Of a DNA stretch of 64,000 nucleotides, positions 7,685 through 15,687 are shown piece by piece (position 1 is the stretch's first letter; each line of letters opens with the position of its first letter). The notes beneath the pieces were generated by a model. It saw only the letters and a list, made by a program, of their open reading frames with translations, had not been told where the DNA came from and made no database searches. The translations under genes and the position numbers were made by a program. The DNA is taken from contig NZ_QWEY01000007.1 in assembly GCF_003443995.1 (NCBI RefSeq), positions 124,001 through 188,000 of the forward strand. The letters are read 5' to 3'. This DNA comes from Pseudotabrizicola alkalilacus. GTDB taxonomy: Bacteria; Pseudomonadota; Alphaproteobacteria; Rhodobacterales; Rhodobacteraceae.

Positions 7685-9366
7685 AGCGTTTCGCCGCCCT
7701 GTTCAACGCGATGGACGCCACCACAAAGACCGGCGAGAAAACCGCCGCCCTGACCGCCTATTTCCGCACAGCACCCGAGGCGGACCGGGTCTGGACCATC
7801 GCCCTGCTGTCGGGCCGTCGCCCGAAGCGGGCGGTCAATGCCACCGAATTGCGCACCTGGGCGGCAGAGGCGGCGGGAGTGCCGCTGTGGCTCTTCGAGG
7901 AATCCTACAACATTGCCGGTGATCTGGCCGAAACCATCGCCCATCTGCTGCCCCGCGCAGAACACGAAACCGACCCGACGCTGGATGCCACCCTGCGGGC
8001 GTTGATCGCGCTGACCGGGCGGCCAGAGGCCGAGCGGCGGGCCTATGTCACCTCGGTCTGGGCCGGGCTGGGGCCGGAGGAGCGGTTTTTGTTCAACAAG
8101 CTCCTGACCGGCGGCTTTCGCATGGGGGTCAGCCGGGGGCTGATGACGCGGGCGCTGGCGCAGGCGACCGGGGTGGAAGAGGCGGTGATGGCGCATCGGC
8201 TGATGGGCGACTGGGACCCGGCCCGCACCCGCTTTGCCGACCTGACCGAAGAGGGAGGATCCGAGGGCGCGGCCCGCCCCTATCCCTTTGCGCTGGCCAG
8301 CCCGCTGGAGGCCGCGCCCGACAGCCTTGGCCCGGCGGCGGACTGGCTGGCAGAGTGGAAATGGGATGGTATCCGGGGCCAGATCATCGCCCGCCCCGGC
8401 GCCTTTGCGATCTGGAGCCGGGGGGAGGATCTGATCACCGACCGCTTTCCCGAATTCGCGCCTTTGCAGGATCACCTGCCGCCGGGCACCGTGCTGGACG
8501 GCGAAATCGTGGCCTGGGGCGGCGATGCCCCCCTGCCCTTTGCCGCCCTGCAAAAACGCATTGCGCGCAAGACCGTGCCGAAAAAGCTGCTGGCCGAGGT
8601 GCCGGGCCATTTTCTGGCCTATGACTTGCTGGAAGACGGCGGGGTGGATCTGCGCGCGGCCCCGCTGTCAGAGCGCCGCGCCCGGCTGGAGGCGATGCTG
8701 GCCGCCCTGCCCGCCGGTCTGCCGCTGTCCCCCTCTCCCGCAGCCCTTGGGGATTGGGCTGCGCTGACCGCGACGCGCGGCTTGGCGCGCGACCGGATGG
8801 CCGAGGGGTTGATGCTCAAGCGGCTCTCATCGCCCTATCACACCGGGCGCAAGCGCGGCGACTGGTGGAAATGGAAGCTGGACCCGTTCACGGTGGATGC
8901 AGTCATGCTCTATGCGCAGGCGGGCCACGGGCGGCGGGCCAACCTGTTCACCGATTTCACCTTTGCGGTCCGCGACGGCAATGATCTGGTGCCGTTCACC
9001 AAGGCCTATTCCGGCCTGACCGACGTGGAATTCGCGGCGATCACCCGCTGGGTCGGCAAGCACACAGTGGAACGCTTCGGCCCGGTGCGCCGGGTGGTGC
9101 CGGAACTGGTGTTCGAGATCGGGTTCGAGGGCATACAGGCCAGCCCGCGCCACAAATCCGGCATCGCCCTGCGCTTTCCGCGCATGCTGCGCTGGCGGCA
9201 GGACAAGGGTGTGGCCGAGATTGACACGCTGGACGGGCTGCGGGCCTTGCTGCGGCAGGTGTCCGAGCCGGGGACTTTGCGCGCTGATGAGGTAAAGACG
9301 GGGGATTTGCCCGCAGGTTCTAAGAAGAAGACGGGGGCTTTGCCCCCGGACCCCCAGGATATTTGA
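7681..9366 (+). CDS. ATP-dependent DNA ligase (damage-response type)
   Basis: A 561-residue ligase. The adenylation motif KxDG is KWDG with Lys227 (AEWKWDGIRGQ). Other nucleotidyltransferase motifs follow: TVLDGEIVAW, AEGLMLKR and WWKWKLDPFTVDAVMLYAQ. The N-terminal ~200 residues form the DNA-binding domain, and the OB domain occupies ~430-535. It closes nicks using ATP, probably with the overlapping upstream exonuclease. The last ~25 residues (from VKTGDLPAGSKKKTGALPP onward) are encoded by a GC-hairpin intergenic repeat that also supplies the stop codon. They are low-complexity and probably not part of the fold. Confidence 0.93.
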   Translation: MKRFAALFNAMDATTKTGEKTAALTAYFRTAPEADRVWTIALLSGRRPKRAVNATELRTWAAEAAGVPLWLFEESYNIAGDLAETIAHLLPRAEHETDPTLDATLRALIALTGRPEAERRAYVTSVWAGLGPEERFLFNKLLTGGFRMGVSRGLMTRALAQATGVEEAVMAHRLMGDWDPARTRFADLTEEGGSEGAARPYPFALASPLEAAPDSLGPAADWLAEWKWDGIRGQIIARPGAFAIWSRGEDLITDRFPEFAPLQDHLPPGTVLDGEIVAWGGDAPLPFAALQKRIARKTVPKKLLAEVPGHFLAYDLLEDGGVDLRAAPLSERRARLEAMLAALPAGLPLSPSPAALGDWAALTATRGLARDRMAEGLMLKRLSSPYHTGRKRGDWWKWKLDPFTVDAVMLYAQAGHGRRANLFTDFTFAVRDGNDLVPFTKAYSGLTDVEFAAITRWVGKHTVERFGPVRRVVPELVFEIGFEGIQASPRHKSGIALRFPRMLRWRQDKGVAEIDTLDGLRALLRQVSEPGTLRADEVKTGDLPAGSKKKTGALPPDPQDI

Positions 9367-9372
9367 AGACAG
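9328..9372 (+). repeat. GC-hairpin repeat, copy 2, inside the ligase 3' end
   Basis: A perfect 7-bp stem (CGGGGGC at 9332-9338, GCCCCCG at 9342-9348) with a TTT loop, followed by ACCCCC and a diverged tail GGATATTTGAAGACAG. This has the same architecture as 24207-24254. A partial second copy of the hairpin (AAGACGGGGGATTTGCCCG) lies just upstream at 9294-9312. Both are in frame with the ligase, and the tail provides its TGA. Confidence 0.75.
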
Positions 9373-9446
9373 AAAATGAGCGGCGGGTTGCCTTTTGTGT
9401 GAGGCAACCCCTATTTGAGGGGAAAGATGTTCTGGAAGGATGGCCG

Positions 9447-11273
9447 ATGACCCTGCCGATGCCCCGCCCCGTTTTTGATGCCAATGCCAGCTCTGGCGGG
9501 TTTGGGAACCTGCCCGAATGGGATCTGCGCGATCTGTATCCTGCGCCGGAGTCCAAAGAGTTTGCGGCGGACATGGACTGGCTGGAAACGGCCTGTGCCG
9601 ACTTTGCGGCGGCGTATGAGGGCAAGCTGGCCGGGCTGGATGCGGCGGCGATGCTGGCCTGTGTGCTGGCTTATGAGCAGATCGACATCGTGGCCGGGCG
9701 GCTGATGTCTTTTGCCGGTCTGCGCTATTATCAGAACACGATGGACAGCGACCGCGCCAAGTTCATCGCCGATGTGCAGGACAAGATCACCACCTTTACC
9801 ACCCCGCTGGTGTTCTTCAGCCTGGGGTTCAACCGGCTGGAAGACGCGCAGCTTGACGCGCTGATCGCCGCCAATGCGGACCTTGCCCGCTACAAGCCGG
9901 TGTTTGACCGCATGCGCGCGATGCGGCCGCATCAGCTGTCGGATGAGCTGGAAAAGTTCCTGCATGACGAGTCGGTGGTTGGGGCCAGTGCCTGGAACAA
10001 GCTGTTTGACGAGACCATGGCCGGGCTGATGTTTGCGGTCGAGGGCGAAGAGGAAGAGCTGAACCTGGAGGCGACTCTGAACCTGCTGACCGACCCGGTG
10101 CGCGCCAAGCGCGAGGCGGCGGCGCGGGCGCTGGCGACGGTGTTTGACAAGCATATCAAGTTGTTCGCGCGGGTCCACAATACGCTGGCCAAGGAAAAGG
10201 AAATCCACGACCGCTGGCGCAAGATGCCATCGCCGCAGCATGGACGGCACCTGTCGAACCATGTCGAGCCGGAGGTGGTCGAGGCGCTGCGCAATGCCGT
10301 GGTCGCCGCCTATCCGAAGCTGAGCCACCGCTATTACCGGCTGAAAGCCAAATGGATGGGGCTGGAGCGGTTGCAGGTCTGGGACCGCAACGCGCCGCTG
10401 GCGCTGGAAGCGCCCCGCGTGGTCGGCTGGGACGAGGCCACGAAAACCGTGCTGGACGCCTACGGCGCCTTTGCGCCGGAAATGGCCGAGATTGCCAAGC
10501 CTTTTTTCGAGAAGGGCTGGATTGATGCCGGGGTCAAGCCCGGCAAGGCGCCGGGGGCGTTTGCGCACCCCACCGTTTCCACCGTCCACCCCTATGTGAT
10601 GCTGAACTATCTGGGCAAGCCGCGTGATGTGATGACGCTGGCGCATGAGTTGGGGCACGGTGTGCATCAGGTGCTGGCGGCTGGTCAGGGCGAGCTCTTG
10701 TCGTCAACCCCGCTGACGCTGGCCGAAACCGCGTCTGTGTTCGGCGAGATGCTGACCTTCCGCAAGCTGCTGGATCAGGCCAAGACCAAGGCCGAGCGCA
10801 AGACGCTGCTGGCGGGCAAGGTCGAGGATATGATCAACACCGTGGTCCGCCAGATCGCGTTTTACGATTTCGAGTGCAAGCTTCACGCGGCGCGCGCCGA
10901 GGGCGAATTGACGCCCGATGACATCAACGCGCTGTGGATGAGTGTGCAGGCGGAATCGCTGGGCGATGTGTTCGACTATATGGACGGATATGAGACCTTT
11001 TGGGCCTATATCCCGCATTTCGTGCATTCGCCGTTCTACGTCTATGCCTATGCCTTTGGCGACGGATTGGTGAATGCGCTCTATGCGGCCTATGCCGATG
11101 GGCTGCCGGAGTTTGAGGCGAAGTATTTCGAGATGCTGAAAGCGGGCGGATCAAAGCACCACAAGGAGTTGCTGGCCCCGTTCGGTCTGGATGCATCGGA
11201 CCCGAAATTCTGGGACAAGGGCCTGTCGATGATCGCAGGCTTTATCGACGAGCTGGAGGCGATGGAGGATTAA
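9447..11273 (+). CDS. pepF: M3-family oligoendopeptidase F-like metallopeptidase
   Basis: A 608-residue thimet-type peptidase. The zinc motif HExxH is HELGH at about residues 399-403 (TLAHELGHGVHQ), with the third ligand Glu in TLAETASVFGEM about 25 residues later, as the family requires. It cleaves short peptides in the cytoplasm. I chose the ATG at 9447 (GGAAGGAT upstream) rather than the in-frame ATG at 9363, because the intervening 28 codons derive from repeat-tail sequence and have no family character. It follows the ligase by 80 bases and may be read from the same transcript. Confidence 0.92.
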   Translation: MTLPMPRPVFDANASSGGFGNLPEWDLRDLYPAPESKEFAADMDWLETACADFAAAYEGKLAGLDAAAMLACVLAYEQIDIVAGRLMSFAGLRYYQNTMDSDRAKFIADVQDKITTFTTPLVFFSLGFNRLEDAQLDALIAANADLARYKPVFDRMRAMRPHQLSDELEKFLHDESVVGASAWNKLFDETMAGLMFAVEGEEEELNLEATLNLLTDPVRAKREAAARALATVFDKHIKLFARVHNTLAKEKEIHDRWRKMPSPQHGRHLSNHVEPEVVEALRNAVVAAYPKLSHRYYRLKAKWMGLERLQVWDRNAPLALEAPRVVGWDEATKTVLDAYGAFAPEMAEIAKPFFEKGWIDAGVKPGKAPGAFAHPTVSTVHPYVMLNYLGKPRDVMTLAHELGHGVHQVLAAGQGELLSSTPLTLAETASVFGEMLTFRKLLDQAKTKAERKTLLAGKVEDMINTVVRQIAFYDFECKLHAARAEGELTPDDINALWMSVQAESLGDVFDYMDGYETFWAYIPHFVHSPFYVYAYAFGDGLVNALYAAYADGLPEFEAKYFEMLKAGGSKHHKELLAPFGLDASDPKFWDKGLSMIAGFIDELEAMED

Positions 11274-11293
11274 TCCTCCCGCCCCTAGCGGCG

Positions 11294-12115
11294 TCAGATC
11301 CGGTTGGCGCGACGTTCGACCAGATCGGCCATATGGGCCAGCATCAGGGTTTCGGCCTCATCGGCGCTGTTGGCCACGGCATCGGCACCAGTCATCGACA
11401 AAAGATCAGGTTCCTGGGTGGTGATTGCGCCGCCGATCATCACCCAGACGCCGGGAATATGCGCGCGCAGACCCACCACCAGCCTGGCCAGCGGCAGGGT
11501 CATCCTCGTTGAGGTAGCGCCAAGCGCCACGCTGATCGGCGCACGACGTTCGATGTCCTGAATCAGCCCGTCATGCGTGTCGCTGCTGACCACCTCGATC
11601 TCCCAGCCGCGCCGGCGCAGATCGTCGGCGGTCATGGTCAGGCCGATCATGTGGCATTCCTGCGGACAGGGCGCAAACACCGCGTGCTGGCCGGGTTTGC
11701 GGTCAGATATCCGCACAAAGACATCGCGCAATTCGTTCATGATCCGCCACACCCGGTGCGAGGTACGCAGCATTGCGGGCAATTCGACATGATCGCGCGC
11801 CCAGACATTCCCCACCTGCTGCACCGCGCCCGCCACGAGACCGTAATACAGCGTATCGGCGGGCATACCCGCCAGCCGGGCATCGCGCACGAAATCAGGG
11901 GCGGCGGCGTCATCGCTGCACAGCAGCGCCTCGCTCAGCAGGGCGATCTTTGGTGCTGTGGCCTCGGTCCGGTCGCGGCGGGCTTGCGCCGCGACGCGCA
12001 GGATCACCTCGGCGGCAAAGGAATGCACGATGGCATCTGACGATGGCGCGCGCGTGCCATCGTCAGATAAATCCCAGTCGGCAGCAGCGGAGAACGCTGG
12101 AAAACGTGTCGCCAT
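11294..12115 (-). CDS. B12-binding-domain regulator, AerR/PpaA-like
   Basis: A 273-residue protein. Residues ~80-150 form the helical cap typical of B12-binding regulators (VGNVWARDHVELPAMLRTSHRVWRIMNELRD). The Rossmann-like B12 domain follows, with the base-off motif ExHxxG as ECHMIGL, and SVALGATSTRMTLP and VMIGGAIT downstream. In purple bacteria relatives (AerR, PpaA) act as light- or redox-responsive partners of the photosynthesis repressor PpsR/CrtJ. No other photosynthesis gene is in the window, so the target is unknown. A TGT-N12-ACA site lies 113 bases upstream. It converges on pepF with a 20-base gap. The Shine-Dalgarno is weak. Confidence 0.8.
   Translation of the reverse strand: MATRFPAFSAAADWDLSDDGTRAPSSDAIVHSFAAEVILRVAAQARRDRTEATAPKIALLSEALLCSDDAAAPDFVRDARLAGMPADTLYYGLVAGAVQQVGNVWARDHVELPAMLRTSHRVWRIMNELRDVFVRISDRKPGQHAVFAPCPQECHMIGLTMTADDLRRRGWEIEVVSSDTHDGLIQDIERRAPISVALGATSTRMTLPLARLVVGLRAHIPGVWVMIGGAITTQEPDLLSMTGADAVANSADEAETLMLAHMADLVERRANRI
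12035..12068. repeat. Perfect 13-bp inverted repeat inside the B12-binding gene
   Basis: The arms ATCTGACGATGGC (12035-12047) and GCCATCGTCAGAT (12056-12068) are exact reverse complements with an 8-base alternating GC loop. The element lies about 50 bases into the coding sequence of the B12-binding gene (residues around LSDDGTRAPSSD) and could fold in the mRNA close to the start codon. Confidence 0.7.
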
Positions 12116-12227
12116 GTCTGGTCACTTTGAACTTGGGCCGCGCGTTCATCTGGCCGATTGGCCTTGTAACGCGGGGCAATCCCTCCCCCGGACGATTCCC
12201 GTCCTTGGGTCAAGTCTTGTCCAAATG

Positions 12228-12245
12228 TGTCAACCTGTCCAGACA
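12228..12245. promoter_or_regulatory. Candidate PpsR/CrtJ-type operator (TGT-N12-ACA)
   Basis: The 18-base sequence 12228-12245 begins TGTC and ends GACA and fits the TGT-N12-ACA palindrome recognised by PpsR/CrtJ. A wider pair CTTGTC (12216-12221) and GACAAG (12242-12247) overlaps it. It is 113 bases upstream of the B12-binding AerR/PpaA-like gene, the kind of partner PpsR has. The motif is short and may occur by chance. Confidence 0.35.
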
Positions 12246-12307
12246 AGTTTTGCAGAACCCTGCACCACCGCCTGACGCTGCGGCGCAGAAATCCTGTGCT
12301 TTTTGCC

Positions 12308-13300
12308 CTAAAGGCTGATCTCCATCGCCGTATCGAGCGCGCGGTCCATCATGGCTTGCGTGCCGCGGACAAATTCCAGCGGGCAGGGATAGGCCGCGCC
12401 GGTACGCAGGCTGCGGCCAAAGGCTTCGACCTGCAGCTTGTAATGGTTTGCGGTCGGGAAGCGGTCGGTGATCACCCGCTGGCCCGGCAGGTGCAGCTCG
12501 ACTTCGGCCACGTCATGCACATTGGCATTGAACGGGGCGGATCCGACGCGGATCATGCCCTTGTCGCCCTGAAACACCACCTCTTGCCGGTTGGCCAGCC
12601 GCATCGAGGTCATCGAGCGATAGGTGAAACGCCCGGTTGGCCCCTGCATCATGGCATTCAGATCGGCAAACACCTCGACCCCGGCGTCCAGAATGATCCG
12701 GGCCGCCACGTCTTCGGGTTCCGCGCCGGTGACAAAGCGCATCGACCCAAGGGTATACACCCCGATGTCGCGCAGCGAGCCGCCGCCGGTGTCGGGGCGG
12801 TTGCGGATATTGCCCGGCTCGGCGGCGTTGTTGTAGCTGAACGCCGCATCCACGTGGCGCAACTGGCCGATTTCTCCCGCGTCCAGCCACTCTTTCGCGC
12901 GTTGCCATTGCGGGTGATGCACGATCATGAACGCCTCGGCCGCCAGAAAGCCGCTGGCATCGCGGGCGGCGATGATCTGGTCGATCTGCTCCGCGCGCAG
13001 CGCGATCGGCTTTTCTGTCAGCACATGCTTGCCTGCGGCCAGCGCCTTGAGCGACCATTCCACATGCAGATGATTGGGCAGCGGCACATAGACCGCATCA
13101 ATCGTCGGGTCCGCCAGGAGCGCGTCATAGCTGGAATGCAGCTGCAGGCCGGGGCAAAAGGCCAGAAAGCCCTCGGCCTTGGCCGGGTCGGATGTCGCCA
13201 GAGCGGCAAGCTCGGCCCCCTCGGCGGCATGAATGGCCGGTGCCATATGCTCACGCGCGAATTTGGCCGCGCCAAGCACGCCCCAACGAACTGGTTTCAT
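12308..13300 (-). CDS. Gfo/Idh/MocA family NAD(P)-dependent oxidoreductase
   Basis: A 330-residue sugar- or inositol-type dehydrogenase. The N-terminal Rossmann fold starts VRWGVLGAAKFAREHMAPAI, the substrate-side Lys is in the conserved EKPIALRAEQ, and the C-terminal alpha/beta domain begins around AEAFMIVHHPQW. A conserved GGGSLRDIGVYTLGSMRFVTG block supports the family. It is cytoplasmic. No sugar-transport gene is adjacent and the neighbours on either side are unrelated, so the substrate cannot be inferred. It appears to be a single-gene unit. Confidence 0.9.
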   Translation of the reverse strand: MKPVRWGVLGAAKFAREHMAPAIHAAEGAELAALATSDPAKAEGFLAFCPGLQLHSSYDALLADPTIDAVYVPLPNHLHVEWSLKALAAGKHVLTEKPIALRAEQIDQIIAARDASGFLAAEAFMIVHHPQWQRAKEWLDAGEIGQLRHVDAAFSYNNAAEPGNIRNRPDTGGGSLRDIGVYTLGSMRFVTGAEPEDVAARIILDAGVEVFADLNAMMQGPTGRFTYRSMTSMRLANRQEVVFQGDKGMIRVGSAPFNANVHDVAEVELHLPGQRVITDRFPTANHYKLQVEAFGRSLRTGAAYPCPLEFVRGTQAMMDRALDTAMEISL

Positions 13301-13379
13301 CTGCTGTCTCTCCCTGTTAGCGCAATCATTCTAACGATCCGTAGCGCGGGAGGGAAGCCACTTCGCAAAAGCGCAGATG

Positions 13380-14003
13380 TCAGTCCTTGCGGAACCGCAT
13401 CAGGGTCATCATGCCAAAGGGCGGCAGGGCAGTTTCCGCGATCAGGCTCAGGCCGCGGGTGTCAACGACCGTGCTGCGCTTGAAATCCGAATGCCAGCCC
13501 AGACGGTCGGCAAAGGGGGCAAACACCCGCTCCAGCCAGGGCAGCGCGCCCTTGTCCTGCGGATCGCGGGCAAAGTGGTTGACCATGACAATGGTGCCGC
13601 CGGGGCGCAACACGCGGGTCATTTCGGCCATCACCCGTTCCGGTTCCGGCACTACCGACATGATGTGCAGCGCCGAGATGTGGTCAAAGCTGTTGTCGGG
13701 AAATTCCAGCACGCGGGCATCCATCAGCCGCAGACCTTCGACATTGGCAAGACCCAGTTCCGACACCTTTTCGCGTGCCTTTTCCAGCATTTCGGCGCTG
13801 GCATCAATGCCAGTCACCGACACATCGGGACGATAGGCGGGCAAGGACAGGCCGGTGCCCACCCCCACCTCCAGCACGCGGCCGCCCAGACCGTTCAGCA
13901 CCGACACCGCCCTGCGCCGCCCCACCCGGGTGATGACGCCAAAGGTGGCGTCATAGATCGGGGCCCAACGGGCATAGGACTTGCGGACGGCTTGGATATC
14001 CAT
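13380..14003 (-). CDS. pmtA: Phosphatidylethanolamine N-methyltransferase, PmtA-like
   Basis: A 207-residue SAM-dependent methyltransferase. Motif I is VLEVGVGTGLSLP, with VTGIDASAEMLEKAREK, the post-I acidic residue region and LRPGGTIVMVNHF following. The N-terminal SYARWAPIYDATFGVITRVGRRRAV is characteristic of the short Rhodobacter-type PmtA, which methylates phosphatidylethanolamine three times to phosphatidylcholine. Position strongly supports this: the ATG is 2 bases after the phosphatidylserine synthase stop, which follows the decarboxylase that makes its substrate. I prefer the ATG at 14003 (AAGGAG 11 bases upstream) to the GTG four codons earlier, which would overlap that ribosome-binding site. 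Confidence 0.88.
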   Translation of the reverse strand: MDIQAVRKSYARWAPIYDATFGVITRVGRRRAVSVLNGLGGRVLEVGVGTGLSLPAYRPDVSVTGIDASAEMLEKAREKVSELGLANVEGLRLMDARVLEFPDNSFDHISALHIMSVVPEPERVMAEMTRVLRPGGTIVMVNHFARDPQDKGALPWLERVFAPFADRLGWHSDFKRSTVVDTRGLSLIAETALPPFGMMTLMRFRKD

Positions 14004-14004
14004 G

Positions 14005-14760
14005 TCAGACGACACTCCTTAAAGAACGCGCACTTTTGCGCCAAAGAAACAGAATGGCCGCCAGATACGCGACATCCAGCAACAACAGCGTGACCCACGG
14101 ATATGTCAGCAAGGCTGCGATCAGAGCGACCGACCCAACCAGAATGAACCGGGCGTTTTCGGCATAGATCCGCACCCCTTTGAAAGAGGGCGTCGGCATC
14201 CGCGAAATCATCAAAGCGCCGACAAACACCATCCAGATCGCGACCGCCCAAGGCGGCAGGCGCAGGGCGTTGTCAAAGCCATAGGCGAGGTAGATCGGAA
14301 GAAGCGCCAGCATCGCGCCCGCAGGCGATGGCACGCCGACAAACCCCTTTGGCTTGTCCTCGCCTTCGGGCAGGCGGTTGCCGACATTGAACCGCGCCAG
14401 CCGCAGCATGCAGCAGACGGCATAGATCAGCACCGCGATCCAGCCCAGCGACGTATCGGCGCGCATGCCCCAGAAATACAGCACCAGCGCCGGGGTGACG
14501 CCAAAGTTGACCAGATCGCACAAGGAGTCGAGTTCGGCCCCGATGGCGCTTTCCGATTTCAGCATCCGCGCCAGCCGCCCGTCGATGCCGTCCAGCGCGG
14601 CGGCAAGGCCGATCAGCGCGACGGCCCAGCCAAACCGCCCCTCGACCGCCATGCGGATGGCGGTCAGCCCGGCGCAGAGCGCAAGGATAGAGATCAGGTT
14701 GGGCAGCAGATGCAGAATGTGCATCCTGCGCCGCAGGGGTGCTGCGGGTTCTTCGCTCAT
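14005..14760 (-). CDS. pssA: CDP-diacylglycerol-serine O-phosphatidyltransferase
   Basis: A 251-residue integral membrane enzyme with the CDP-alcohol phosphotransferase motif DGx2DGx2ARx8Gx3Dx3D in [10 protein letters not shown] through GAELDSLCD, followed by several hydrophobic helices and ending with basic [10 protein letters not shown]. It makes phosphatidylserine from CDP-diacylglycerol and L-serine. The start at 14760 forms an ATGA overlap with the psd stop; the longer open frame upstream is only the psd gene read in another frame. The order psd-pssA-pmtA gives the whole phosphatidylserine to phosphatidylcholine route in one operon. Confidence 0.93.
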   Translation of the reverse strand: MSEEPAAPLRRRMHILHLLPNLISILALCAGLTAIRMAVEGRFGWAVALIGLAAALDGIDGRLARMLKSESAIGAELDSLCDLVNFGVTPALVLYFWGMRADTSLGWIAVLIYAVCCMLRLARFNVGNRLPEGEDKPKGFVGVPSPAGAMLALLPIYLAYGFDNALRLPPWAVAIWMVFVGALMISRMPTPSFKGVRIYAENARFILVGSVALIAALLTYPWVTLLLLDVAYLAAILFLWRKSARSLRSVV

Positions 14761-15449
14761 TCGATCCGGCTCACGGTTTGTGGCAGATCGCGGCCCAGAA
14801 CCGCCAGCACGGTTTCCCCCGCCACCATGGTCTGGCCAATGGCAACCTGCGGGGTAACACCCTCGGGCAGATAGACATCGACCCGGCTGCCAAAGCGGAT
14901 CAGGCCAAAGCGTTCGCCGGTGCGGATCCCCTGCCCTTCGGCCACCCACCACATGATACGGCGGGCCACCAAACCGGCGATCTGCACCACGGCAATCTGG
15001 CGGCCATCGGGCAGGTCAAGCCGCAGCGAATTGCGTTCGTTATCCACCGACGCCTTGTCGAGCGAGGCGTTCAGGAACTTGCCGGGGCGGTAGCTCATCG
15101 CCCCAATCGTACCGGCAATCGGCGCACGGTTCACGTGGCAGTTGAACACGTTCATGAACACCGACACCCGCATCAGCGCCTCTGGTCCCATGCCCAGCTC
15201 CGGCGGTGGCACGGCGCGCTCGATCAAGCTGATCACGCCATCGGCGGGCGACACCAGAATGCCCGCGCCTTGCGGCACCGCGCGTTTGGGGTCGCGGAAA
15301 AAGTAATAGCACCAGACCGTAAGGCCGACGCCGATCCAGCCCAAAGGCTCCCACAGCCAGAACAGCACAAGGGAAATCGCGGCGAAAATCGCCACGAATT
15401 TGTACCCCTCGGGGTGCATCGGCTTCAGAAAAGTGCCCAGCATGGTCAT
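14757..15449 (-). CDS. psd: Phosphatidylserine decarboxylase proenzyme
   Basis: A 230-residue short-type decarboxylase with an N-terminal hydrophobic region ([28 protein letters not shown]) and a cleavage site at Gly-Ser in [11 protein letters not shown] near the C-terminus. Self-cleavage there creates the pyruvoyl cofactor. Another family block is [17 protein letters not shown]. It converts phosphatidylserine to phosphatidylethanolamine at the membrane. It is the first gene of the psd-pssA-pmtA unit; AAAGGA precedes the first of two close ATGs. Confidence 0.93.
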   Translation of the reverse strand: MTMLGTFLKPMHPEGYKFVAIFAAISLVLFWLWEPLGWIGVGLTVWCYYFFRDPKRAVPQGAGILVSPADGVISLIERAVPPPELGMGPEALMRVSVFMNVFNCHVNRAPIAGTIGAMSYRPGKFLNASLDKASVDNERNSLRLDLPDGRQIAVVQIAGLVARRIMWWVAEGQGIRTGERFGLIRFGSRVDVYLPEGVTPQVAIGQTMVAGETVLAVLGRDLPQTVSRIE

Positions 15450-15638
15450 GGTTGGTCCGGTCCTTTCAACCTCAGGCCGAGGACGTAGCCTGCCCGACGG
15501 ATCGGGGCAAACAAAAACGACGCATCAGCCAACAAAAACGTCAGATCTTCGGCGGATGCCCGCCGTCTGTGCAGGGAGTCGTATCCGCCAGCGCGGCCAA
15601 GGCCAAGGGCTGGCGGACAGGCAGGCGCTGACATGCAA

Positions 15639-15665
15639 AAGGCGGCCCGTTACCGGGGCCGCCTT
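15639..15665 (-). terminator. Rho-independent terminator of rpoH
   Basis: A perfect 10-bp stem (AAGGCGGCCC at 15639-15648, GGGCCGCCTT at 15656-15665) with a 7-base loop, 23 bases after the rpoH stop. Read on the minus strand the stem is followed by four T residues. Confidence 0.85.
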
Positions 15666-15687
15666 GTTTCGCAGGCGTGGGACCGGA

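Noticed and set aside
9411-10667. A 418-codon minus-strand open frame in the oligoendopeptidase gene
   Set aside because: Antisense to a gene with an intact HELGH motif, and no recognisable domain.
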